This document shows, piece after piece, positions 7,238 to 14,837 of a stretch of DNA of 15,470 bases. Each line of letters starts with the position of its first letter. Position 1 is the first letter of the stretch. The stretch lies in contig NZGX01000041.1 of NCBI GenBank assembly GCA_002691085.1, positions 22,269-37,738 on the forward strand. The letters run 5' to 3'. The stretch is from Rhodospirillaceae bacterium. Its GTDB lineage: Bacteria > Pseudomonadota > Alphaproteobacteria > Rhodospirillales > Rhodospirillaceae. The notes under the pieces are model-generated. The model was not told the DNA's origin. It made no database searches and saw only the letters and a list, made by a program, of their open reading frames with translations. The position numbers and the translations under genes were made by a program.

Positions 7238-8545
7238 TTATACTTCTTCAATCCTAATAAATTTTGGATTACTTACCACAAAATCTTTTTCCTTGAGATT
7301 ATCGAGTGCCTTAATAAAAAAAACTTCCTCAATTTTGTGAGTTACTATCACTATATTCTTCTTATCCGATTCCTCATCATGTTTTTGAAGAATATTCTCC
7401 ATGGATATACTATTTTCATTAAAAACCTGTCCAATACTTGCAAAAACACCTGGACGATCTATGACTTTAAACCTTATGTAATATGACCCCTTACGTTGTT
7501 TAATATCTATACACTCTAAAGTTTTAAGCTTTTCTGATTGAATACCAAAAGGATAGTTTTTATTTCCTTTAGCTATATCAATCAGGTCTGAAAGAACCGA
7601 TGATGCAGTGGGGTCACCTCCAGCACCAAGTCCATCCAATAGTGATCTACCAGCATGAGAGCTATCTGTTACCACTGCATTTCTAGCTTCATCAACTGAA
7701 GAAAAAAGACCCTTATTGCTAACTAATGAAGGATAGACTCTTTGAAATATTTTATTATTTCCTTTTTCTTGAACTATCCCAGTAATTCCTAGTAGTTTAA
7801 TTTGATACCCAAGTTCTTTAGTAAAGATAAAATCATCAATTGCAATGTCTTCAATTCCTTCAATATATATATCTTTTAAACTTGGTTTTGAACCAAATGA
7901 TAAACTTGATAGGATTGACAATTTATGGGCAGTATCAATTCCTTTAATATCAAAACTTGGATCGTCTTCGGCATAACCTGATAATTTTGCATCATTTAAT
8001 GCTTCAGAAAAACTCATCGATGAATTAGCCATCCTGGATAAAATATAATTGCATGTTCCATTAAGTATCCCAGTAACACTATAAATACTATTTCCACATA
8101 AGCTCTCCCTAATTGTTTTAATAATTGGGATTCCGCCGGCAACTGCAGCTTCAAAATAAAATAAAACATCATTTAACTCAGCTTTTTTTGCTAGTTGAAT
8201 GCCTGATTCTGCTACTAAAGCTTTATTTGCAGTGACAACATGGCAGTTTAACTGAAATGCTTTATTAATAATTTCTAAAGCTATGCCTTCACTGCCACCA
8301 ACTAACTCAATTAAGACATCAAGGTGTTTTAAATTTAACATCTCAACTGGATTATCAAACCATTGGTATTGGTCTAAGCTTAAACCTCTATCTTTTTTTC
8401 TATCCCTAGCTGAAATTCCAATAATATTAATTTTTTTACCAGTTTTTTGATAAACAATATTAGAATTATCTTCAATCATCTTTATAGCACTTAAACCAAC
8501 TGTACCTAATCCAACAATACCAACATTCAAATTATTGCCATCCAT
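7238..8545 (-). CDS. hom: Homoserine dehydrogenase
   Basis: Reduces aspartate 4-semialdehyde to homoserine with NAD(P)H, the branch to threonine and methionine. The 435-residue monofunctional form has the nucleotide-binding GLGTVG at 12-17, TANKAL at 105-110, EAAVAGGIPIIK at 132-143, GILNGTCNYILSRM at 159-172, and the catalytic region GYAEDDPSFDIKGIDTAHK at 190-208, in which D204 and K208 have the spacing of the catalytic pair known from the yeast enzyme. GAGGDPTASSVLSDL is at 307-321. A C-terminal ACT domain (about 358-430, FKVIDRPGVFASIGQVF) implies feedback control, classically by threonine. The ATG at 8545 is preferred to the TTG one codon upstream because GAGG (8557-8554) is 8 bases away. 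That ribosome site overlaps the aminotransferase stop codon, so translation is likely coupled. Confidence 0.96.
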   Translation of the reverse strand: MDGNNLNVGIVGLGTVGLSAIKMIEDNSNIVYQKTGKKINIIGISARDRKKDRGLSLDQYQWFDNPVEMLNLKHLDVLIELVGGSEGIALEIINKAFQLNCHVVTANKALVAESGIQLAKKAELNDVLFYFEAAVAGGIPIIKTIRESLCGNSIYSVTGILNGTCNYILSRMANSSMSFSEALNDAKLSGYAEDDPSFDIKGIDTAHKLSILSSLSFGSKPSLKDIYIEGIEDIAIDDFIFTKELGYQIKLLGITGIVQEKGNNKIFQRVYPSLVSNKGLFSSVDEARNAVVTDSSHAGRSLLDGLGAGGDPTASSVLSDLIDIAKGNKNYPFGIQSEKLKTLECIDIKQRKGSYYIRFKVIDRPGVFASIGQVFNENSISMENILQKHDEESDKKNIVIVTHKIEEVFFIKALDNLKEKDFVVSNPKFIRIEEV

Positions 8546-8555
8546 CAAGTATTCC

Positions 8556-9758
8556 TCACTTTTTCAGCGTTGATAAGATTCTTTCAGAATCAGATAAAAA
8601 TTGCTTAATACTTCTTGTTGCCTGTCTAATTCGATGTTTATTTTCAACTAAAGCAATCCTAACATGCCCTTCACCCCTATCTCCAAAACCAGTTCCAGGA
8701 GAAACTGCTACATTTGCTTCTTTTAGTAAGAGTTTTGAAAACTCCATAGCTCCGATTGATTTGAACTTTTCAGGCAAAGGCGCCCAAGCAAACATCGTTG
8801 CGGGGGGAATAGGAACATCCCAACCTGCCTGCGAAAGGCCATTGATTAAAACATCTCTTCTCTCTTTATAGGTTTTTCTGATTTCATCTACACAGTCCTG
8901 TGGTCCATTAAGTGCGGCAGCTGCAGCAACTTGTATCGGAGTAAATGCACCATAATCTAAATATGATTTAATTCTTGTTAGTGCAGAGACTAAATATTTA
9001 TTTCCAGCAACAAAACCAATCCTCCAACCTGGCATACTGTATGATTTACTCATAGAAGTAAATTCTACAGCTATCTCTTTTGCTCCAGGCACCTCAAGAA
9101 TTGATGGAGGTTTTTTCTCATCGAAGTAAATTTCTGCATAAGCTAAATCAGATAATATCCATATGTTATTCGCCTTACAAAAACTTACAACCTCTGAAAA
9201 GAAATCATATGTTGCAACTAATGCTGTTGGGTTAGATGGGTAATTCAAGATTAAAGCAACAGGTTTTGGAACTATTTGTTTTATAGCTTTACTTAGCGCA
9301 ATTAAAAAACTTTCATCAGGCTTAACGGGTAAATGCTGAACTGAACCATCTGCAATTATAAAGCCAAACGGATGGATTGGGTAACTTGGGTTAGGCGTTA
9401 AAACAATATCACCTGGGCTAGTCATTGCAGAAGCAAGGTTTGCCAAGCCCTCCTTAGACCCCAGCGTAACCACACATTCTTCATCAGGATTTATAGTTAC
9501 ATTAAACCTTCTTTCATAATATGCTGATAAGGCAAGTCTCAAGCCTCTAATACCCGCAGAAGCAGAGTATCTGTGAGATTTAGGATTTTTAGCAACCTCA
9601 GTTAATTTTTCAACAATATGCTCTGGTGTAGGTAGATCAGGATTTCCCATGCCCAGGTCAATAATATCTTCTCCACAGGCACGCGCCTTAGCTTTCATTG
9701 CATTCACTTCTGAAAATACATAAGGTGGTAGGCGCTTGATACGATGAAAGTCTTGCAT
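8556..9758 (-). CDS. alaC: PLP-dependent class I/II aminotransferase, AlaC-like (glutamate-pyruvate aminotransferase)
   Basis: A 400-residue fold-type I aminotransferase closely resembling E. coli AlaC (YfdZ), which transfers the amino group of glutamate to pyruvate to make alanine. Matching blocks are RIKRLPPYVFSEV (6-18), GEDIIDLGMGNPD (29-41), TLGSKEGLANL (98-108), NPSYPIH (123-129), LNYPSNPT (171-178), and the Schiff-base motif SMSKSYSMPGWRIGF (235-249) with K238 as the PLP lysine. R367 in GHVRIAL is the likely carboxylate-binding arginine. Alphaproteobacterial copies in front of hom are often annotated as LL-diaminopimelate aminotransferase; the sequence alone does not exclude that, but AlaC-like is the closer match. 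It is the first gene of the run with hom, glpX and recJ. The ATG at 9758 is preceded by GAGA. The 115-base gap upstream should hold the operon promoter, which I cannot place with confidence. Confidence 0.85.
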   Translation of the reverse strand: MQDFHRIKRLPPYVFSEVNAMKAKARACGEDIIDLGMGNPDLPTPEHIVEKLTEVAKNPKSHRYSASAGIRGLRLALSAYYERRFNVTINPDEECVVTLGSKEGLANLASAMTSPGDIVLTPNPSYPIHPFGFIIADGSVQHLPVKPDESFLIALSKAIKQIVPKPVALILNYPSNPTALVATYDFFSEVVSFCKANNIWILSDLAYAEIYFDEKKPPSILEVPGAKEIAVEFTSMSKSYSMPGWRIGFVAGNKYLVSALTRIKSYLDYGAFTPIQVAAAAALNGPQDCVDEIRKTYKERRDVLINGLSQAGWDVPIPPATMFAWAPLPEKFKSIGAMEFSKLLLKEANVAVSPGTGFGDRGEGHVRIALVENKHRIRQATRSIKQFLSDSERILSTLKK

Positions 9759-9840
9759 AAAATATCTCAGTAGAAACTTAATCGTATCAATCTAAAGGTA
9801 TATATAAATATTTTCTAGTCCAGTAATATAATTTAGTATG

Positions 9841-9876
9841 TAAATTTTTTGTCTTTAAGAGAAAAATCAAAATTTA
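9841..9876. repeat. AT-only dyad at the end of the lipoprotein gene
   Basis: TAAATTTT (9841-9848) and AAAATTTA (9869-9876) are perfect inverted arms of 8 bases around a 20-base loop; the second arm includes the lipoprotein stop codon. The arms contain no G or C, so it is a weak candidate for an mRNA 3' end and not a convincing intrinsic terminator. Confidence 0.25.
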
Positions 9877-10875
9877 GTAATCCATATAAATTTCTGCTCT
9901 TTGATTGCCATACTCTCCATTGGGCATAACTTCATAAAAAACAGGCTCATTGTCAGACATTGCTCCGACATAAAGATTTCCAGCTGGTATTCCTTTTTGT
10001 ATCAACTCAGTAGCAACTACATTTGCCCTTTGCATAGAAATGTTAAAATTTGCAAGCTTATGTTTAAGCCTGTCAAGATTCTGTGTCCTGCTAGATGCAT
10101 GACCTGTAACTCTAATTACCCCACCATTTTTAGAATGAAGTTTAACTACCTCATCGATTATTCTTTTATCACTATTATCCAATCTACTGCTTCCTGATTT
10201 AAAGTTTATTGTTGCAACTAAACTGGAAACTCTATACGCATTTTTATTAAATTCACGAAGAGATTTAGGTGAAGTAGAGGGTAAAGTACTCAAAATTTCA
10301 GAAGAAGGGTCTTTTTCTGTTACTGAAACTTGGGAAGGAGATAAATCGCCTGATAAGGGTTCTGAAATTGATTGATTACTATTTAAAGCTGTTTTACCTA
10401 ATCTTTCTGCTAGTGAGGTTGAATCTTCTTCAAGATTAGATTGAATTACAGGACTTGACGGAACTGCAATAGGAGGAGGAGGTTCGTTAATTGATTTTTC
10501 CAGCTTGCTTACATCTTTGACAGGTCGCACTTCTATCGGGTCTTGTCTCCTTACCTGTTGAGTGTATTGGGAATTATTACTATCAGATATTAGGCCAGAT
10601 GCAGCCTTTTGCCTCTGGGTCTCAGAACCAGATGAAGCCTCATCAGGCACATCGGCTAAGTTAGGAAAACTATCGTCTTCATCAGCTTCAGAAGAAAGAT
10701 AATCCTCATCAGAAAAGAATCCACCAACTTTGCTTGTTGCACCATCCCATACATCTGTGACAGTCGAGCAACTCGATAGAAAGATGCATAAGAAAGAAAT
10801 AACCATAAGATTATTGGCAATATCTGATAAATTGTAAAAAGGCTCAATTCTTAATTGCTTAACAAATATCTTCAT
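9874..10875 (-). CDS. OmpA-family lipoprotein
   Basis: A 333-residue envelope protein. The N-terminus carries a hydrophobic stretch (NNLMVISFLCIFLSSC, 21-36) with a lipobox LSSC, so C36 is probably lipidated and held in the outer membrane. Then come an acidic segment (55-69), the FPNLADVPD motif (70-78) found in Rhodospirillales-type OmpA lipoproteins, and a long low-complexity Ser/Pro/Glu linker to about residue 210. The C-terminal OmpA domain runs from about 220 to 333, with INFKSGSSRL at 223-232 and RVTGHASSRT at 255-264, and the helix SMQRANVVATELIQKGI at 280-296. The usual peptidoglycan-contact 'TDxxG' is replaced by GHASS, as in related alphaproteobacterial proteins, so wall binding may differ. 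I prefer ATG 10875 over a GTG 9 bases upstream because AAAGG lies 8 bases before the ATG. The stretch before the lipobox (35 residues) is longer than usual. A Pal-like or wall-tethering role is inference. Confidence 0.8.
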   Translation of the reverse strand: MKIFVKQLRIEPFYNLSDIANNLMVISFLCIFLSSCSTVTDVWDGATSKVGGFFSDEDYLSSEADEDDSFPNLADVPDEASSGSETQRQKAASGLISDSNNSQYTQQVRRQDPIEVRPVKDVSKLEKSINEPPPPIAVPSSPVIQSNLEEDSTSLAERLGKTALNSNQSISEPLSGDLSPSQVSVTEKDPSSEILSTLPSTSPKSLREFNKNAYRVSSLVATINFKSGSSRLDNSDKRIIDEVVKLHSKNGGVIRVTGHASSRTQNLDRLKHKLANFNISMQRANVVATELIQKGIPAGNLYVGAMSDNEPVFYEVMPNGEYGNQRAEIYMDY

Positions 10876-10960
10876 TGCTAACACCTTTCAATTAAACATA
10901 TGGTAATATAATTGAGAATTATCAATCGATCTATTCCATATATTATATATAAACTTAGAT

Positions 10961-10990
10961 TCCCTCTCGGCATGGGGTTCTGATACAGAA
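10961..10990. other. GC-rich patch with small hairpin in the longest intergenic gap
   Basis: The 197-base gap 10876-11072 is very AT-rich except around 10961-10977, where CCCTCTCGGCATGGGG stands out. It is followed by TTCTG-ATA-CAGAA (10978-10990), a perfect 5-base stem with a 3-base loop. The same bases also allow TGATA...TATCA pairing (10981-10996). It lies about 90-110 bases upstream of the lipoprotein start, where a promoter or leader element is expected. I do not recognise a known riboswitch or operator, and no T-run follows the stem. Confidence 0.3.
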
Positions 10991-11072
10991 ATATCACATT
11001 AAATTAGTATTAACACAATTGATTAAAGAGATTTTTAAATAAAAAAGGAACAAAAAGCAAACAAATGCACTA

Positions 11073-11591
11073 TTAGATTTTTTTATACTCCCTAGATAAG
11101 TCAATATACCTTTTTATTTGATTTGGAAAATCTTTAATTTCATCATCTCTAACTTTTCGAAGAAACCTTGCCGGAACTCCTCCCCATAACTCACCAGTTT
11201 TAATTTTTGTACCAGCAAGCACAACAGAACCGGCAGCAACCATAGAATGCGACTCCACAATAGCTCCATCCATTATAGTAGCTGACATTCCTATAAAACT
11301 CTCACTATTAATTTTACAAGCATGTAAAAGTGCATTATGACCAACTAGAACATTATCACCAATAATTGTGGCAATACCTTCAGATGATACATGAATGATA
11401 GTTCCATCCTGAATATTCGTCCCAGAACCTATCCTTATATGACTGACATCTCCTCTCAAAACAACATTAAACCAAATGCTAGATTGTGAGGCTATTTCAA
11501 CATCCCCAATAATGGTTGCATTATACGCAACAAAAACATCATTAGCAATTTTAGGGAACTTCCCTAACCATGGAATAATATTTGATTGCAT
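11073..11591 (-). CDS. Gamma-carbonic-anhydrase-family hexapeptide-repeat protein
   Basis: A 172-residue left-handed beta-helix protein of the gamma carbonic anhydrase/YrdA family, which forms trimers with a metal at each subunit interface. Hexapeptide repeats run from about residue 25 to 130. H67, H85 and H90 match the three zinc-ligand histidines of the family, including the HxxxxH spacing seen in Cam. R47-G-D49, N59 and Q61-D62 fit the conserved active-site surroundings, and the GGVPARFLR stretch (137-145) marks the end of the helix. The residue used as the proton shuttle in Cam lies in a loop these short family members lack, so enzymatic activity cannot be assumed. The ATG at 11591 has GAGGA 5 bases before it and lies 7 bases after the argC stop, so it is probably cotranscribed with argC. 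Confidence 0.9.
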   Translation of the reverse strand: MQSNIIPWLGKFPKIANDVFVAYNATIIGDVEIASQSSIWFNVVLRGDVSHIRIGSGTNIQDGTIIHVSSEGIATIIGDNVLVGHNALLHACKINSESFIGMSATIMDGAIVESHSMVAAGSVVLAGTKIKTGELWGGVPARFLRKVRDDEIKDFPNQIKRYIDLSREYKKI

Positions 11592-11598
11592 AATGTCC

Positions 11599-12654
11599 TC
11601 AGGGGAAAATTGATAAAGACTTTAGCCCAAGATTATCATTGAAGCCGTATATCAGATTCATATTTTGAACAGCCTGACCTGAGGCGCCCTTAACCAAATT
11701 ATCAATTACAGAACAAATGATTATTTTTCCTGAAATCTTGTCTTGAGTAACAGAAATAAAACAATTATTTGTCCCTCTTACATCAGTCGTTCTAGGAAAA
11801 TTATCTTTATCTAAAATGTTTACAAAAAAATCATTTGAGTAATATTCTTTTAGAAAAGTCCTTATTTTGTTCGCACCATTGTCACTAGATAAATATATTG
11901 TTGAGAAAATTCCTCTATTTATTGGAACTAAATGAGGAGTAAATGTAATTTTTACATCATTATTTGCTGCACCCACCAAAGCCTGTTCTATTTCGGGTGC
12001 ATGTCTGTGAAAACCAACACCATAAGCATGGACCCCCTCACTAACTTCAGCAAATAGAGAACTTTGCTTAAGAGATCTTCCAGCACCAGTAACCCCTGAC
12101 TTAGAATCGATGATAATACCCTTTAAATCGATAATACCTTCTTTGCATAAAGGAATTAGTGGTAATAATATAGAAGTTGGATAGCACCCAGGGTTAGCAA
12201 TGAGCCTCGAAGAACTGATTTTTTCTCTAAACAATTCTGTTAAACCATATACTGCATCAGTTTGTTTACTAGGGCACTTATGTTTAAACCCATAAACTTC
12301 CTCAAAAAGATCAAGATTCTGCAGTCTAAAATCTGCAGATAGATCAATAATAATTTGTGGAATTGATGAGATTATTTCCTGAAGTTGTCCTGATGGAAGA
12401 GCTGAAAATACCAAATCTATAGTATTTGAAGACCCCTTTTCATTAAAATTTATCTCGTTAATTTTTTTTAGATCGGGAAGTTTAAGATTTGAAAGACTGG
12501 GAAAAAGATTACTTATAGATTTTCCAAAATTTTTTTCTGCTGTTAGAGCAACAATATTAACTTTTGGATGGTGAGATAAAATCCTTATCAACTCAGACCC
12601 TGTGTAACCACTAGCCCCCAAAATAGCAACATTCACTTTTTTATCAGTATTCAT
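11599..12654 (-). CDS. argC: N-acetyl-gamma-glutamyl-phosphate reductase
   Basis: ArgC reduces N-acetylglutamyl 5-phosphate to N-acetylglutamate 5-semialdehyde with NADPH, the third step of arginine synthesis. The 351-residue size is that of the type 1 (long) enzyme. The NADP site GASGYTGSEL is at 13-22, FSALPSG at 83-89, IIDLSADFRL at 102-111, the active-site IANPGCYPTS at 152-161 with catalytic C157, SKSGVTGAGR at 184-193, and GFHRHAPEI at 214-222, where H216 is in the position of the conserved active-site histidine. I use the ATG at 12654, not the TTG two codons upstream, because GAGAG lies 9 bases before the ATG and only 3 before the TTG. In many alphaproteobacteria argC directly follows rpsI; here another gene lies between them. 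Confidence 0.96.
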   Translation of the reverse strand: MNTDKKVNVAILGASGYTGSELIRILSHHPKVNIVALTAEKNFGKSISNLFPSLSNLKLPDLKKINEINFNEKGSSNTIDLVFSALPSGQLQEIISSIPQIIIDLSADFRLQNLDLFEEVYGFKHKCPSKQTDAVYGLTELFREKISSSRLIANPGCYPTSILLPLIPLCKEGIIDLKGIIIDSKSGVTGAGRSLKQSSLFAEVSEGVHAYGVGFHRHAPEIEQALVGAANNDVKITFTPHLVPINRGIFSTIYLSSDNGANKIRTFLKEYYSNDFFVNILDKDNFPRTTDVRGTNNCFISVTQDKISGKIIICSVIDNLVKGASGQAVQNMNLIYGFNDNLGLKSLSIFP

Positions 12655-12677
12655 AATCAAATTCTCTCATAAATTCA

Positions 12678-14159
12678 TTAATGATTTTTTAAATTTTTAT
12701 CATCAACCCATAATTTAAATTTACAATAAATATTATTCATAAACTCTTTGTCTTTGCCCGCAGTTCTTCTGAAAAGGCTTACGCTAGGATACCAAGGGCA
12801 ATAAGAACTGTTATAAAACCAATACCACATACTACTTGGGCCAATTGGTGGAACTAAAACCCAGGTTTTTTGACCAAGCCCACCTGATAAATGGGCAGTT
12901 GTATTTGAAACACTAATTACCAGATCTAATGCATTTATCTGCGCGGCAAACTCATCAAATGACCTATCTGTATTTACTTCTCCATCATTAATCAAATTAT
13001 AATTTTTATCAGAGTAAAATTGCTCAAGCTCTTCTCTAGAACGACCATATTGTAAGTTTACAATAGATACTTTCTTAGATGATACTAATTCATCCCAAAG
13101 ATTTAAAGGAATATTTTTAGTGTAAGAATGTGCAGCTGATGGACTTGCCCATGATATACCTACTAAGGGTAAATCACCATAAAAAGACTTATACTTATCT
13201 CTAATCCTATTTACCTTTGACACACTTGCATGAAGATAAGTAGTAAATCTATTTTCTGTCTTATTCTTATTGTAAAAAAACTTAATAAGCTCAAATGAAG
13301 ATGATTGAAAATCAAAATTCATATTATAAAAATTCGCCTTATCATTTTTTGAGATGACTTTTATTCCTGGAAAAGAATAGGCTAGAAGTTTAACTAATTT
13401 ATGGTCGCACTCAATGATGATTTGGTCTGATATACTAACTATATTATGTAGGAGTGACAAAGAAAGAATTACTTCACCTAGGCCTTGTTCAGACCAAATA
13501 AGTATTTTTTTATCCTTTAAACTCTGACCCTCCCATTTTATTATTTTATTATATCTTTCTATTGACCTATTCCAACGTCTTTTCCTTCGCAATGAGAAGT
13601 CTTCCCATCCATCATTAATATTACCCTGAATTAAATTTATTAGACCTCTATTAACAACAGCATCAGCATATTCTTTTGAAATGCCCACTACTCTATTAAA
13701 TAAATCATAAGAATTTTTTAGGTCACCTTTACATAAAAAATAAATAGCTTTTGCAGTAATAAAGTCTGGATCACTTAATTCCAGTTTATTGCCCAAATTT
13801 ATAAATTGTTTTGCTGTAACAAAATCAAATTTAGTTATAGATAGGTTTATATACCCAGAGATTGCTCTTGAGTAATTTGGATCAATTACTAAAGCCTTCT
13901 TAAATAATAATTCTGCTTCATCCATTTCACCAAATTCGTAATGGGCAAAACCAAGATTACAAATTATTTCAATTCTATTTTTTTTGCTCTCCAAAGCTCT
14001 TTTAAAAGCGCTAATAGCTTCCGGGAATCTTCTCTGGTCCATTAGCACCAAGCCAAGAGAATTTGATAAGAATGCGTGATCAGGATGCTCTTTGAGAGCA
14101 AGTTTTGCAACTTCCTCAGCCTTACCCAGCTTTTTTGTTGATCTAGAAATCAAAATCAA
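12678..14159 (-). CDS. TPR-repeat protein with glycosyltransferase-like C-terminal domain
   Basis: At least 493 residues from the first canonical start (TTG at 14159). The N-terminal third is tetratricopeptide repeat, with regular 34-residue units near 30-62 (AFLSNSLGLVLMDQRRFPEA), 64-96 (EIICNLGFAHYEFGEMDEAELLF), 98-130 and 132-165. A basic WEDFSLRRKRRW linker follows at 185-196. The C-terminal half resembles GT-B fold domains of the GT9/OGT-like TPR proteins: WSEQGLGEVILSLSLL (222-237), VGISWASPSAAHS (333-345), LQYGRSREE (369-377) and SVSNTTAHLSGGLG (416-429), then WYPSVSLFRR (456-465). In relatives the 416-429 block usually reads SVDT..AH, so the aspartate is an asparagine here and activity is uncertain. 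Probable role is modification of a protein or surface glycan in the cytoplasm. It sits between rpsI and argC. The coding signal continues upstream of the TTG; see 14160-14306. Confidence 0.75.
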   Translation of the reverse strand: MILISRSTKKLGKAEEVAKLALKEHPDHAFLSNSLGLVLMDQRRFPEAISAFKRALESKKNRIEIICNLGFAHYEFGEMDEAELLFKKALVIDPNYSRAISGYINLSITKFDFVTAKQFINLGNKLELSDPDFITAKAIYFLCKGDLKNSYDLFNRVVGISKEYADAVVNRGLINLIQGNINDGWEDFSLRRKRRWNRSIERYNKIIKWEGQSLKDKKILIWSEQGLGEVILSLSLLHNIVSISDQIIIECDHKLVKLLAYSFPGIKVISKNDKANFYNMNFDFQSSSFELIKFFYNKNKTENRFTTYLHASVSKVNRIRDKYKSFYGDLPLVGISWASPSAAHSYTKNIPLNLWDELVSSKKVSIVNLQYGRSREELEQFYSDKNYNLINDGEVNTDRSFDEFAAQINALDLVISVSNTTAHLSGGLGQKTWVLVPPIGPSSMWYWFYNSSYCPWYPSVSLFRRTAGKDKEFMNNIYCKFKLWVDDKNLKNH

Positions 14160-14306
14160 AAGATTAAGCGCGTCAGGATTATTTTTTGAATCAAGGAGAA
14201 CTCTCTCACAATTTTTTTTCGATGAGACAAAATCACCATTTTGGAACTGTTCAAAAGCTTCTTTTATAATCGATAAATTATTTTCTGAGTCTTCTATAAT
14301 ATTTCT
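14160..14306 (-). other. In-frame N-terminal extension of the TPR-glycosyltransferase-like gene without a canonical start
   Basis: The frame stays open upstream of TTG 14159 to a TAG at 14309-14307 and encodes convincing TPR sequence: IIKEAFEQFQNGDF, then KKNCERVLLDSKNNPDALNL, running straight into the helix that the TTG start would cut. No ATG, GTG or TTG occurs in this frame between the TAG and 14159. The best-placed candidates are ATA (14297-14295), with GAGA 6 bases before it, and ATT (14300-14298). Either initiation is at a rare codon, or an ATG has been lost or misread. Confidence 0.6.
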
Positions 14307-14362
14307 CTAGCAGCTTAAATATTAAATTAGTATCTCAAACCACAATTAGAAGATTTATAAAG

Positions 14363-14833
14363 TTATCTTTTAGAAAACTGAAAACTTCTTCTAGCCTTTC
14401 TACGACCATATTTCTTTCTTTCAACTACCCTTGAGTCTCTTGTTAGAAACCCGCCTTTCTTTAGGACAGGTCTTAATGAGGGTTCATAGAAAGTTAGTGC
14501 TTGAGAGATACCATGCCTTACAGCTCCGGCTTGACCTGATAATCCACCACCAGAGACAGTACAGTAAACATCAAATTGTTTTTCTCTGTCTGCAACTTCA
14601 AAAGGCTCATTAATTATCATTCTTAATACAGGCCTAGTAAAATAACTAGATAGATCCTTTTTATTTACATTTACCTTACCTTTTCCTGGGGCAATCCAGA
14701 CTCTGGCAACTGCATCTTTTCTTCTTCCAGTTGCATAAGATCTTCCTAAAGAATCTTTTTTTGGGATGTCTTGAGCATCATTTATCTCTTTTACCTCCTT
14801 AAGGGAGTTAAACCCATTTTGATTTTCGGCCAT
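14363..14833 (-). CDS. rpsI: 30S ribosomal protein S9
   Basis: S9 is part of the small-subunit head, and its C-terminal tail reaches the peptidyl-tRNA site. The 156-residue length includes an N-terminal extension of about 30 residues compared with E. coli S9 (130), which is usual in alphaproteobacteria. The family blocks are YATGRRKDAVARVW at 33-46, GGGLSGQAGAVRHGIS at 95-110, LTRDSRVVERKKYGRRKARR at 130-149 and the terminal FQFSKR, whose final K-R contacts tRNA. It starts 4 bases after the rplM stop, with its ribosome site inside the end of rplM, so the two are translationally coupled. L13-S9 pairing is near-universal in bacteria. Confidence 0.98.
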   Translation of the reverse strand: MAENQNGFNSLKEVKEINDAQDIPKKDSLGRSYATGRRKDAVARVWIAPGKGKVNVNKKDLSSYFTRPVLRMIINEPFEVADREKQFDVYCTVSGGGLSGQAGAVRHGISQALTFYEPSLRPVLKKGGFLTRDSRVVERKKYGRRKARRSFQFSKR

Positions 14834-14837
14834 ATAT

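Noticed and set aside
9759..9873. Promoter or attenuator in front of the aminotransferase-hom operon
   Set aside because: A promoter is expected here, but no -35/-10 pair with good spacing stands out, and there is no leader peptide rich in Thr, Ile or Ala codons or terminator hairpin to support attenuation.
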